A DNA stretch of 64,000 bases from Tanytarsus gracilentus. Lineage: Eukaryota > Arthropoda > Insecta > Diptera > Chironomidae. The stretch lies in the NCBI GenBank assembly GCA_038502055.1, contig JAXRKN010000037.1:806001-870000 (forward strand), in the 5' to 3' direction. A program made the translations under genes and the position numbers. This document shows positions 1-13,132 of this stretch, in pieces. The notes under the pieces are model-generated. The model searched no databases. It was not told the origin of the DNA and saw nothing but the letters and a program-made list of their open reading frames with translations. How positions within the stretch are numbered: position 1 is the stretch's first letter; each line of letters starts with the position of its first letter.

Positions 1-3000
1 AAGTTTCTCATATTTTTTGTCTCACAACTGCAAACTCTCCGATTATATGAATGGAGCATTTAAGTTCGCAGGAAATGGAATTATAAGTCGCTCGTTTAAT
101 ATATTGTCATACATATTGTCGTGCATGTCCATAAAAAGTATCATGTCGAATGCAATTCAATTCTGGGAGAAAAGTAGGAAATTACTTTCTTGATCACCAC
201 ATCAGCACAGCACGTTTATGCATATGAACTTTGATAATTAAATTTTTTGGAGTTGAAATGGAAGAGGAGGCATAATGTACAATGAGGCATTGATGTTATG
301 AATTTATAAACCATAATAAATTTTTCAAAAAGATAACGGATTTTTAAAACTTTAATTAATTTTGGGTGAAGCTCTTTAGAGTAATAAATTTTCAACCCAT
401 CCACTTGCTTACTCTTACAAAACACCAAACATAAATTCTTTCATCATCATCATAAATTATTACGAATCATTCCCTTTTGTCACCGACCGCTCATTATGAA
501 TAGAAGAAGTAGATGAATGGGCAGGCTATCGACATTTGTACAATATTTATTTTTAAACCTTCGGTCATTACTTAATAGCTGACCACAATATTAACATAAA
601 TAAGAAATTATAAAAAAATATATTTTTCTCTCAACTTTCTCAACCTATATCGCGGCATTACTTCGAAATACGGCAGCAATAAATTTAGCGATAGACATGA
701 TGGTGACGGTTTGAGTTTAATGAGTTAATGTCAAATGCGACTTTTATCGTTCACTTCAGCTTTTCACTTATGTCACTTTATGCTCACACATAATTGCAAC
801 TGTGCGTCATATGCACACCTCAAAAAAAATTAAATTTAAACCAACATTTTTTTTATGATTTTCATGACAAAGACCTTATTCGATTTCTAGAGTATAACAT
901 TTCCGTTATTGTGTTCGAGAAATCAAAACTTCCGTACAGAGCCACACAATCAACGCGCTCATAAAGTCAATATAAATTTTCTTCTATTGTTGGTCTTGAT
1001 AAAAATGCATTTCTTGTGCATTTTACGTGGCTCTTAAGACTTCTTTTCTTCAATTTCTCATTCCACGTTTCTCTCTTTTTGCTCTCTCGTGCACACTGTG
1101 TGCGGTTCTCTCGTTTGAATTGGAGCTGAAAACACCCATAAACGGTGAATCGAAAAGCTCACACGTGAGTCTTTAATTTTATAAAAGAAATTGTTATTCA
1201 TATCTGTCTATGCGGCTACAACAAGCTCGTGCAGTCAACGTGTTGCTCTGAAATCAAAGCTAAAAATATTTAAATGCTCAAAAATACAGAAATTCTAAAA
1301 ATATTTTAAGTTTCAATTTGTCTTTTTTCCAATCCAACCACCCACCCACCTTTTTTTGAAGTGAAGACGTTTGAGGTTAGTGTGAGATGGAAAACATTTC
1401 TCTATTTTTTTCTCTTCTCTTTATTCGTCGCTTTCTGTCTTTCACCATCATCGTCATCACTCCACTCCACAAAACAAGCCAACATGTTGCTATACGCCAA
1501 GACTGTTCAGTTTGAAATAAACTGTTGATAAGAAAGCACTCAAAATATTATTTTTCTTCCATTTGTCTTTTTCTCGCGCGCGCTTTAAAGTTAAAAAGTG
1601 ATTCATCGTGACATTAAAGAAGAGTGTGACACTCAAAAAAATGATGATTAATTTGCTCGTAAGAGGTAATTGACAAGTTCTTAGTCAAGGACGAGGAAAG
1701 TCTTGTCGATGTATGCAACTCGTGTGCATCGCTAATCGAGAGCAAAAAAAATATTATAAAATTTTTAACCCATATGATCTGATGCAACAAGAACGCGTCA
1801 ACGAATGTTATTTATGAGGCAGCTTCGATATTATTAGTTATTAAAGAAAATTACGGTCTCTTTCTCTTACTCTCAATCGAAAATTATCCTCGTCGCGTGC
1901 AGGAATCAAAAATAAGCGAGTCAAGTTCAAGAATGTTCAATTAAATTATTGGCATCGTGTATCCGAAAATAAAATACAAAATGCAAATTCGAAAATCGTC
2001 AGCTAAATGTTCAGTGATTGAAAAAGTGTTCTGCTGATCGCATCGTGAACTATTCGAAGCGAAGTCCAATAAAAAAAAATAATTAAAAAATTGTAGTCGC
2101 ATAGAGTTATTAAGTTGTAACGTAATTAGCTAGAAATCGGATTTCACTGCCACCGCAAAACAAATCGATTCCATCTATAAAATTATGCTTAATTCTCTCG
2201 TGAAAATCGTTCAATAGTGATTTTTATATGTTGTTCATAATATTTAGCTGTCTTTTCCTACTATTTCTTCTTATTTTTGTGATTGATCAACTTCTATTAC
2301 TCCGTCGATGGTTGCTATTTCTTAAAAAGAAGATCAAGTAAGTGTATAAAGCGATCTAGCTGAAATCAGCAGCAAGTGCTAATTACAACAGCTAAATGAA
2401 CCATCGAAATAAATAAAAGCTGGCATGTGGAGAGGAAGCTAATTTTGATTTTCTCGTGCGCCCGGGAAAGACTTGTTAATTTTATTTTCAAACACTAATT
2501 TCCTCTTTTCTTCAAACACTTTCAAGTCTCCAAAATAATGTCAAAAAATGTCACGCTACTTAAAAACCCGTTTAGTTTTCTTTTTCACGGACAATAAGAG
2601 ACGTTTCATTCATTTTTCATGCAAAAAATTCCATTTGGGAAAATCGAGATTAAAAATAAACTGACCATCAATTGCCAATAAATGCGATATTTTTTGTGCT
2701 TATGATCGTGAGAACTGAAATGTGCCAAGTGATTCGAAAATCTCGAGAAAATGCAGTTTAATCATTTTTAGTCTCTGCATTTGAGCACTTGATGGTGCTT
2801 GAAGTTCAATTTTTGTGTGCCTGCAAAATTATGTGCTAATGTCAGCACTTGAAAGTATCCGGAAATAATTTTTTACAAGTTTGAAAAAATTAATTAAATC
2901 TTTGTAGATCCCTAAAGAAGGACAGATTTTTATCCACGTGGCATTAACCGTTACTCTCAAAATCAATCACCTTATTTAGACACAAAACAGTTCGATATAA

Positions 3001-4337
3001 TCACGGCTAATTGAAACCATTAATCATCACGAGAGCAATCGTGCCTCTCAATTATTCAATCTTCATGCTCTTTTCCGTCACCATTCAATTGCTCGAGCAT
3101 ACAAAAAAAAAGTTTCACAGAATAATGACAATCTCATGGATATCTTTTTTTTAATGACAGTTTTGGATTACAAAATCTCATGATATGCTAACGACAGCAA
3201 TAAACAATAACGAATGTATGTGTGTTTACTCAAATGGAGACGTTTATGTAGCAATTGAGTAAGCTTTTGATAAGAAAATGAAAGTAAACATGAAGATGAT
3301 GAGTTGAGAGAGTGCATGATATAAAGCGGGTCAATGGGATATTTTTTGTTTGCTTAAATGTTGATGAGAAATTTTCTCAAATAGCTACTGTCGATAAAGC
3401 GTGTCAAGGTGCATAAATTATATGTAATTTAGAAGCACTCAAATTTATTTCTGACGTTTGAACTTTTATGATTATGTAAACCTTTTAATTCCATAATAAT
3501 GCGCAAAAGAAATAATTACAAAATGCCCTGAGGTGAAAAATTTAATCTCACGGCTAAAAGAAAGTTTTTCTATCTCATATCATTATGCCGACTCATCATG
3601 TCAATATATGCTCGAAAAAAAATAGCTTATAATAAATGCATGAGAGAGTCAGGTGAAGTTGAGAGAGGAAATTACATAAATTATATTGATTTGCGGTTGC
3701 CGAACGAGCCACTGGCGGCTGTTCAAAGATAAGATGGTTTATGAGCAATATGAAACGGTTATGAGCGATGCAAGTCGAATCAATTAAGCGACTTTTTGAT
3801 GTGTGAGTGTTGCCATTAGGTAAAGCACTGTTTAGCGCAATTTTTAGTAATTTCTTTTATTTCCATTGTTTTCACACACGTGAGACTGAATAAATTTTCC
3901 CACAACACGATAATCGATGGCGTTAATACTTCAAAGTTTATAAATCTCCAGCAACAACAATTGAATGGCTTGAATGGCCACATATTGTCATGCTGACTAC
4001 TCAAAGTTGGTGTTTAATAAAAAACACTCGATACAATGCGTACATTATACCTCCACGACAACGAAAGTGAAATTCATTTATACGATAATAAATTTTTTAA
4101 AAAAGGCAGAGATCATAAGTGAAAATATAAACTCGAATACACGACTAACTTACAAACTCAACGAGCATAAATAAAAATGGCATAAAATTCACTTTTCTCT
4201 TCTCTTCTTTTTCTTCTTTCCTTTTCATTGCGCTTCCGAAACAACTCCGATGACGTCGACTCTCTCTCTCTTTATTTTGGCACACATTCCGCACTCCTCC
4301 TTTGTATTATCTCACCATTGCATTATCCACCTGCAAG
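1..4337. other. Non-coding upstream sequence, probably a CAP intron and 5' region
   Basis: There is no convincing coding exon except a small candidate at 2228-2337, listed separately. The sequence is AT-rich with scattered pyrimidine tracts. The CT-rich run at about 4196-4330 ends in a good acceptor just before the first CAP exon, so this is most simply intron sequence of CAP, whose earlier exons would lie off the left edge. Part of it could also be promoter sequence for an internal CAP start. That split is inference. Confidence 0.5.
2228..2337 (+). CDS. Candidate orphan first exon coding a signal-anchor segment
   Basis: An ATG opens a 36-codon frame that is almost entirely hydrophobic (Leu, Phe, Ile) and ends in a basic patch (RRWLFLKKKI). 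This is the layout of a signal anchor. It runs directly into a consensus donor, GTAAGT at 2338, in phase 2. Phase 2 does not fit the CAP acceptor at about 4337, which needs phase 1. It does fit the acceptor of GlcT exon 2 at 11783, where it would replace the normal membrane-anchor exon at 7602. It could equally start a gene whose other exons I cannot see, or be chance. No homology was recognised. Confidence 0.25.
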
Positions 4338-5726
4338 AAATAACAGACTCTCAAAAAAAGTACGTCGAAAATGATGTGAACATACATTATAAAGTACCAG
4401 TTCGTTTTGAGCTTAAGCATGCAATACCCGACGATGAACTGGCACGTCAGCAAGCCGAGCATATGAAAAAAGTCTATCAAGAGGAGCGACGTCGAAAGTA
4501 TTTACAGGAACTACAAGACATGAATAGTCGACGACACACTGATAATTTTACACCCTCCCAAAAATCTCCAATTGCACTTAATCGCTACGATGATTTCGCA
4601 TATAATTTGCCATCTCCATTGCCACAATCTTCCAAATCACCTGTCAATCTTCCAGGAACCGTTGCGAGGGCACTCTACAGTTTTCAAGGACAATCAGCGA
4701 GGTGAGCCAACCTAAACTGTCATAAATCTCTCTCTTACATTGCCCTTTTTCTCCTCTATCTCAAGGGAGCTGTCATTTAAGAAAGGTGACATTATCTACA
4801 TCAGACGTCAAATCGATAAAAATTGGTATGAAGGCGAACACAATGCCAACATTGGACTCTTGCCCGTTCAATATGTAGATGTAAGATTTTCTTCTCGATT
4901 TCTCGCAAACAATTGTGAAATGATTTTCATTTTCAGATAATTTCTAATGACGGTTCACGTCCGCTGACAACAACAACAGCATCAGCATCGACTCGAAAGC
5001 CATCGGAGGGTCAAGCACGAGCAAAATATAACTTCGTAGCACAATCAGATATTGAGTTGTCTTTAAACAAAGGTGAATTAGTTTCGTTAACGAGACGCGT
5101 GGATGAAAATTGGTTCGAGGGTCGCGTTGGTACACGAAAAGGCATCTTTCCTGTGTCGTATGTTGAGGTGCTAACGGTAAAATTTGAATTAGAATTTGAA
5201 ACCTTTAAAAAGACCCTTTAAAATATTCAAAATTTAGGACATTGGAAGTGAAGATATAGAAAATAATGCTTTAGCAACAACAGTCAGCACAACCACCACC
5301 AAATATCCTCTCGTTCCCGCGTCTCCATCGCCCATGGCATACTCGCCCAACTCTGATGTTTTTCGGGAAACAAAAACCATTAGGAAAACCGAAGTCTTAC
5401 ATGTAGATACCGCATCTGAACCAATCACGTAATTATCATTAACATTTTTTTTTATAATTACATTCTCTCTGAGCAATTATAAAATTTGGTTCAGAGAGTT
5501 CAAAAACATAATTGCAAAATGATGATTATAAAACTTTTTTTTAATGCACAGCTATCGAGCAATTTACAATTATCGACCGGTAAACTCCGATGAACTGGAA
5601 TTGAAGGAGGGCGATATGATTTATGTTCTGGAGAAATGTGACGATGGTTGGTTTGTTGGAACTAATGCTCGCACGGGTCACTTTGGAACTTTCCCTGGAA
5701 ACTACACAAAATTGGCGAGAAATTAA
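4338..5726 (+). CDS. CAP: CAP (Cbl-associated protein / sorbin-vinexin family), last five exons
   Basis: This is a cytoskeletal adaptor of the CAP/ponsin/vinexin family. In the family it links vinculin and actin regulators at adhesion sites and, in flies, acts in muscle attachment and chordotonal organs. Exons are 4338-4701, 4766-4880, 4937-5176, 5238-5428 and 5552-5726, all with GT-AG introns and matching phases; the stop is at 5724. The first exon carries the family-typical stretch before the SH3s (QAEHMKKVYQEERRRKYLQ, then FTPSQKSPIALNRYDDF). Three SH3 domains follow: ARALYSFQ to LPVQYVD (split across exons 1-2), ARAKYNFVAQ to FPVSYVEV (exon 3), and YRAIYNYRP to FPGNYTKL (exon 5). The hydrophilic linker in exon 4 is rich in Thr, Ser and Pro. 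The N-terminus is not in this model. The first acceptor could also be at 4346, giving an exon start at 4347 in the same phase. AATAAA at 5960 is a candidate polyadenylation signal. Confidence 0.88.
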
Positions 5727-7601
5727 CTTTTAAAATGATGATGCAACCATGATAACCTTGTCTCGTGTTCATTTAACTCCTTTTTGCTATATTATAAAGA
5801 AGAAATAATAATAATAATGTTATTTTCTATATGTTTATGTTCTTGTTGAAATCTGAGGAATATTTATTATTAAAAAAATTAATAAGATAATTTTGTGTAC
5901 CGTCTCACATATACACATACACGCAAAAAAGAAGGATAAAATTAGTGTTGTCATCATGAAATAAAAAAATTAACAGCCGATTTTACCATGATTTAAAAAT
6001 TAATTATGACTGCAACAGTCTCGTTAAAATTATCTCGCAAAATCAGCACAAAAAAGGGAAAAAATTAATAAATATTTAAGAAGACACAAAATTTATACAC
6101 ACACAGCAATTAACATTCAGTACAAACCAAAAAAAAGAGTAATAAAACATAGAAAGTCAATGATCGAAGGAATTGTCACACACACACATATGGAATGAAA
6201 AATTGTGGAGATTATTAATTCATAACTTAATGGTATTTTATGTTTCACGTGCTCCTCATAATTTCTTACAATATATTTCTTTTTTTTTGATTTTTTTTCT
6301 GTTCGATAGTTTAAAGATATATAAAATTTACATTTAGAAAAAGAAGTAATAATCGAAGTTGAAAGTGTGCTTAATGAAAAATGTCCTAAACTGACGATTA
6401 TAAGAAATTATTGTGCCTATAGAATCGTCTTGCATGGAAAAAATTGCCTCTCTGAATGGAGAATTTTTTTATATTAAAACAAACCTCTATGTAATCCCCA
6501 AATTGCAATTTACCTAGTCATTTTTCCAAAAATGTAAAAAAAAATTTCAGAAATTTCTAACATTTTTGTGCCTTTCAACTTTTTTTTTGGTAAAAGAAAA
6601 AGCAATTTTTAATGTTGCTTGTTAAAAAAGTATTGAAAATAAAGTGAAGAATTTTTAATCCAACTTTCAATAAACCGTCGCAATGGAATGCACGTTTCAC
6701 TTTTAAGTTTTCTTATTACTCTCTTTTTTCTATCAAGTTTTTTTCGTTAATCGATACTAAAATTCACAATTGAAAAATCAATAAAAGATAACCAGGAGAA
6801 AAAATTAAAGGTGTGACTTTTTAATTTTTTTTTAATTTCCAGGAAATAAATTAAATGAATTTAATTTTTCAGTTGGTCACGTGTTAAGTTGAAATTCACA
6901 CAAGTGTGTGTTGAAATTCTGTTTGTGGTGAAAACTCTTTTGCGAGCCCCTTATGAAAAAAAATTGCTCTCTGAACTCACTTTGATAAAAGACGTTGAAA
7001 ATTAAGCTCATGTTTGTAAATTTTTAATATTTTAATTAATTTCAAATTTTAAATGAATTTAACCAATTTTCTGTCATAGTAAACTAAATTTTTAATCGAA
7101 ATTATTTTTATATTTCCGTTAATTTTACCGCGTCTTTTTGAATCGTTGAAATTCACCACTTTCCCCCCTGCATGACAAGCTCAGTGAAAAGTTTTATGTT
7201 AAAGCCGAGCTGCTGCTGAAAAAAAGAGTTCACAGAAAAAAAATTTATTTCATCATTATCAATGCAAGTTAAAAGCAGCACAACCGCGTAGATCGATGAC
7301 TAAGTTAATCTGAGTTCGAACAAAGTTAAAGTTGATGAAAAAACGTGAAGTAAAAACCAAAAAATGATTAAAAAGTGCAAATAATTTTTTTTTGCAAAAA
7401 AACGCCTCAAAACTCGAAGGAATACAGAAAAAATAATTATTTATTTAATTAGATAGCGAAAATAGTGGCAAAATGATCAAGAAATAAAAAAATTAATCAA
7501 GTGCATAACCAAGAGAAGTGAGAAAAGAGCAAAAGAGAAATTTCGTGAATCACGAATCGAATCAGCAAGAAAAAAGGAAAAATAATGAAATTTTTCCTAC
7601 A
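5727..7601. other. CAP 3' UTR, intergenic sequence and GlcT 5' leader
   Basis: No coding exon is visible. Several AATAAA-type signals follow the CAP stop (for example 5960). About 400 bp before the GlcT start codon are rich in A and G and probably contain the GlcT 5' UTR. Its exact start cannot be read from the sequence. Confidence 0.5.
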
Positions 7602-10600
7602 ATGTCATTTTCGATTTATATTTATGGTTTTGCAATAGCTTTATTCGTCTTTTACTGTGGAAATCTCCTTCTGCATCTTTTAGGGATCACTTATGGGTGA
7701 GTAAATCATCTTTAATTCAGCAAAGAAATCTTATCGATTTGGTTCATGGTTGTTTGCGAAATATTTTGCCCACCGCCCAAAACTTTTTTAGTGAGCATGT
7801 AAAGAATTCAATAAAACTCATTTTCTCTCTCTCTCTCGTTCGCATATTCCGGCTATGTACTACACTACTATAAAATCGGAGGGCTATTAAAAATATTTAT
7901 TTGCCTACACAGAGCCCAATAAAAGCTAAACAATCATAATTAAAGCCAAGAATGTGAGAGACTGTGTCGAGATAACTTGTATCATATCTGATATGAAACA
8001 TCCACCTTTTTTTTCGATAACACATTCCCTGTTATGCCCTAACATTGCGTGATTAATAAAAACTACTGTAGTAAAAAAGTCATCCGTCGCCTGCCACCCC
8101 CCAATATATATATATAAGTTTTTCCTCTACAATTTGCCGTCAACTTTGAAGGTTGCTTTTTTTGACGCTTTTACATTTCTCTTTTTCTCGCCGCGTTAAA
8201 TATAATGCTATTCAATTTTCTCTCTCTCTCTCTCTCACTCACGAGACTCGATATAACTTTTCACTGAATCACACATTTGGCCAGAGAGTAGCAAAAAAAT
8301 TTCGTTTTCAATGTAATCAAAGAAGTAGCTGAAAATAGCGAAAAGAAGAATGTGTGTGAAGAGAAAATGAAATGGAATCGCGAAATTCTATTATAATTAA
8401 TCACGGCCATTCCACGCTGATTTTTGGGAGTAGCAACAACCGAACTAATAATAAGCGTTAGGTCATAGATGATAAAAATTCTTTTCGGAGAAAATAAAAA
8501 TGGAATTACACGCTATGAATCATCGCAAACTCGTTTACTCTCGGGATGCGGCTTGTTTCGTCATCGTTCGTTTTTATCATCATCAAGTGAGAAGAAAATA
8601 CGATTGCAAAAAAAAGTTGTTGCTTGCTATTTTCACTTTTAAAAACGCAATTTGTCTTCTTTCCTTTTCAAGACGAATCTCCATTTAAATTGTTGTACAA
8701 TTTAGTCCAAACGTGTTGGCTGAAATAGCTGTGAGAAATCTAAGCGAATTCCATTTATTTTTGCATGCAGCAGCAGCAACAACTACTACTACTCAATATG
8801 TGACGATAATGTTCGTCATCTGTTAGAAAATGAATATCAGCTGATGAGCACATGCGACACTTTTTTACGTTACGTAACTTTCAATTGCTGAATTGCACCA
8901 AGGCAGCTCGTAAAAATCATGTCAACTGTCCCACATATCATCTTGTTTATATTTTATTCAGCAAATTTCGAGTAAATTCTAAATTTTTGTGTACTTACCT
9001 TGTGAATAAAAAGAACATCAATGTGACAATATAAAGTCAGCGTTACAAAGCTCATTTAATATTTACACATTACATTAATTATTTAGCCATTTACAATTGT
9101 GTACTCATACGCTCTTTCCGTCGCGGTCATATATGAGTGATGTTATCGACATTATCAATAATCTCGGTTCTCATATGAATGTCCATCATCATAAAACTCT
9201 CAATTTCTCGCTTGCGCAATCTCTAACAATGTGATTTATGATATGGAAGTGGCTTGAGCGCGACGCGTACATCAAAAAGACAGGATGCTTATTTTTCGCA
9301 CGTTCGCATAAACGTTCATGAATGTGTCTTATCTCACAAAATAATGTGTGCAAGTATGGAATTTAATTGAATGTAAATATAATATCTGTGAATTGCGGAA
9401 CAAACACATACGATGTGATGATAATAAAAAGCCCTTCCATTGTTTTTGGAAGTGATAAATGAAAGCGCGCACGTATTTTTGGACATAGGCGAGAAAATCA
9501 CTCACTTCCGAAAAAGACTTTAAAACGCGCCTTGTAAAAAATTGATAATAATTTGAATGATTCATAATCTCAATTCAACTATGTCTGAGAACTTCGTGCT
9601 GATAAATTGTCTATTTGTACTTTGTGCAGATAACGAATTCATTTCTCATGTTCTGTTTCAATGTGCCTTATCGAGAGCAAACAATTTCATCAAAACGAGT
9701 CAATAAATTCATTTTTGCGTTCTTTTATACAAAAGTATTATAAGTTTTTGTTTCGCCACTTCATATTTTGATAAGAAATTTAATTTCCTAGTGATTTATA
9801 AAATAAAAAATTTCACAAAAAATTTATTTTAATTAAACGACTGAATTTGTCAATGCTCAACGGTCTGTGCATCATAAAAATTATGACAGTGCAGTAAAAT
9901 CTGAAGCAAAGGGAGAAGAAGAAAAATTATGAATAACTCGGTGCCAAGAAGGTCAATGAGAGAAGGCATTTAATCTAATTAAGAGAGATGAAAATTGTTT
10001 ACAAGTCGCCCGCTTAATATTCTTCATCTTAGAGACTGCTCAAACACAGCAAATAACCAGCGACATGCTAATTAGTCGCAAAAAAAGGTTGTTGCCTCTA
10101 TTCATGGAAACTACTTTTGTACTCGAACATTCTACAATTGCTACTTCAACACGCTTCATGAGGAAGTGGATTGACAGCTATTCAAAAGGAAATTCCAATT
10201 TCATATTCATGATGGGCATGGTATATGCTTGCATTCTTGAATAATTGAAAAAGAATTTTTCCTCTTCTGTCTAGTGTATTTGAGGGTGGAGAACATGGCA
10301 CATGACTTTGAAAGAGAGCGTGATAAAGATTGACACGCCTTGTTATGTAACACTTTCGACTTGCCTATGCCATTCTTCTCTTTATCTGCAGTAGTGCTGA
10401 AACAACATGAGTGATGTCTTATCTCGCAAGAATCATGAAAAATTCATGAAGAAATGGAGCATTAAACCCAGACCGAAGGCGAAATATTGATGACATGTGT
10501 TGTGCACACACATGAAAAAATTCCGATAATTTTAGTTTTGTGTTTTAGAGAATTCGTTTCGGTTTGTCTAACGTGTCTTACTGACCCGCACTAGAAATTT

Positions 10601-13132
10601 CTATTTCTAGGGTGCATTCGTTAATTTTGGATGAAATAACTAAAACAATTAGAGTTAATTAAGAATATCAAAAATAAAGACTTAATAGTCGCTTCACGAA
10701 AAATACTTAATTAATTGAATTTGCTACAAAAATTACGAATGACTTCCAATAACACATAAATTTACTACCATGGCATTGGCTATGCCACTTGTACGTTGAG
10801 TATTTGGCTTGTTAGTATAGCTTTAGTGGAAGCCCCAATAAATCGGAATTAAATTTCAATTCAACAAAAATCGAGCATGAATTTTTTATGCTTCAACCAA
10901 TACTATGATAATAACAAGAAGCAATCGTCGTCATCGTACTTAATAGAACAAAAACTGGGGACATAAAGTTCTCGTTTCGAAAGTATTTAGTCTCTGTGTC
11001 TTAGGCTAGTAATAATTCATAATTTATGCCTTTCGTCGCACTAGTTAAACTCATTTCATTTATTTGACAACACATGCCATGTAAATTTTTTGAATATTCG
11101 TACAATTTTTATGAATCATGTAAATGTCATTTATGCGCTCATGTCTTATTATGATATTTTATTGGTTTAACTAGATAAATTCTTTTTCTCATGCCTCTCA
11201 AATTCAATTATCAAAATTTTCTCCGTCTAGAACGATAAAACCCGCCCGCATTCATTAATTTGGTGTCACTCAAATATTAATTCAATAACGTAAAGTTTTT
11301 ATCAGCAAGTTAAAGTTTTTTTTATGTTATCTTCCAATAAATTGGTTAAATATTTGATTTAAATTACAAAAGTACTTAAAAGTGAGTTAGCAACACCTGA
11401 TTACTTTTTCATATCTTCTACATTTTCTAACTGTTTGCACTTGACTCACACTATAATTGATTTGAGGGACATCATCATAAGTCGTGCCGAAAACGATTGG
11501 CAAATACGTTTGAAACTTGATAGTGATAAATATTGATAAGAAATCAGGGGATGGGAACTAGCATTATTAAATAACATCCATAAAACTATACACGCCTAGT
11601 ATTCGAATCCTATATCGCATAGTTAATAATTAAAATGTTGTATTTCCAACCCCTTTTTCATAGACATTCACATGCCACTCAATTAACCTATCAAGTTCAT
11701 CAATGATAAGATTTCAATCGAATTGTTAGATAGATAACCGTTTATTACATTGATTGATGTCTTCTTTTTTTCTTCTAAACAGAAAAATCAAACTGCACAA
11801 GAAGCCTTGTACACTGCCACGAGAATCGCCACTACCATCGGTCTCGATCCTGAAACCTCTCATGGGCGTCGATCCAAATTTGTCTGTGAATCTTGAGACA
11901 TTTTTTACCATGCAGTATCCATCGTACGAAATATTGTTTTGTATCGAAGACAAGCAAGATCCGGCGGTTGCGATAGTAACGAATCTAATAGAAAAATATC
12001 CTAAAGTCGACGCAACATTGTTCCTCGGCGGCTCTTTAGTTGGCGTCAATCCAAAAATTAACAACATGCAGGCCGGCTATGAAAAGGCCAAATATGAGCT
12101 TATTATGATATCCGACAGTGGAATTCGAATGAAAGAAGATACTCTCTTAGATATGGTACAGCATATGAAGGAAGGCATTGCACTCGTACATCAAATGCCA
12201 TTCACATGTGATAGGGAAGGATTTGCAGCGACATTCGAGAAAATTTATTTCGGCACTTATCAGTCGCGAATGTATTTGATTGCCGATCTCCTTGGTGCCA
12301 TATGTCATACGGGCATGTCATCGTTGATAAGAAAAGATGTGCTCGAAGATATTGGTGGCTTGAAAGCCTTTGGCTGCTATTTAGCTGAAGATTTTTTCCT
12401 TGCCAAAGCAATCACTGATGCTGGTTATAAGTCATCGATAAGTAGTCAACCGGCATTACAGAACTCGGGTCTCTGCGATGTTACCAACTTCCAATTACGC
12501 CTTACACGATGGGCTAAATTACGGGTAGCAATGGTGCCGCATTTGATAATTCTCGAACCACTTAGGTAATTAGTCGAACTTTTACTCTTCTTACAATACA
12601 CACAAAACAAATTTATAATTTATTACACAGCAAAAAAGTTTTGGCTGTTTCAAACCTCTAAACAATAAATTAATTTTGTGTGTGTGTCTGTGTTTGTTTA
12701 GGAGAGACTTGTTGATCAAATTAATAAACTAATTATTTTACATTCATTTAGTGAATGCATGGTGTTGGGATGTTTAGCATCGTGGGCTGTAAATGTTCTA
12801 TTTCAATGGGAAGCGCTTCCCTTCTATCTAGTTCATATTCTCGTGTGGTTCCTCTCCGATTGGATTATGCTTTCGGTAGTACAGGTGAGTCTTTTCTAAC
12901 TGACAATTCCCAATGTAGCAATTTACCAATGATTGCCTTCCATCATTCACAGAATGGACCGTTACCTTTTAATAAATTTAATTTTGTCGTCGGATGGCTG
13001 TTCCGAGAGTTTACTGGACCATATCTATTTCTATGTGCATTATTCAATCCCGCGATACGATGGCGCGAGAGGACGTTCAAACTTCATTGGGGCGGCATCG
13101 CTTACGAAACGAAATCAAGGATTAAGTCATAG
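7602..13132 (+). CDS. GlcT: Ceramide glucosyltransferase (GlcT, UGCG orthologue)
   Basis: The enzyme transfers glucose from UDP-glucose to ceramide on the cytosolic face of the Golgi, the first step of glucosylceramide and glycosphingolipid synthesis (GT21 family). Exons are 7602-7696, 11783-12565, 12752-12884 and 12953-13132. Phases match and give 396 residues, close to the 394 of human UGCG. Exon 1 encodes the N-terminal membrane anchor (MSFSIYIYG...). Exon 2 carries the catalytic domain: SILKPLMGVDPNL, the D1 motif ISDSGIR with Asp about 143, HTGMSS, the D2 motif AEDFF with Asp about 235, and the RxxRW motif (RLTRW). Exons 3-4 encode the C-terminal hydrophobic segments (SECMVLGCLASWAV..., YLFLCALFNPAIRWR). 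The first intron is 4.1 kb and could hold regulatory sites. The start at 7602 is chosen over an upstream in-frame ATG at 7518 because the latter adds only a charged, unconserved stretch. Confidence 0.95.
7697..11782. other. GlcT: GlcT intron 1 (4.1 kb)
   Basis: The intron starts with GTGAGT and ends with a pyrimidine tract and AAACAG. Open frames inside (for example 8500-8688) lack splice context, codon structure or recognisable domains and look random. Simple CT-rich runs occur at about 7822-7840 and 8219-8240. Confidence 0.7.

Noticed and set aside
3974..4174. 66-codon open frame on + before CAP
   Set aside because: It has no domain and lies in AT-rich sequence just before the CT-rich tract of an acceptor; most likely chance.
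8500..9565. Open frames of 60-78 codons inside GlcT intron 1
   Set aside because: They lack splice context and recognisable residues, and they are in both orientations; consistent with random AT-rich sequence.
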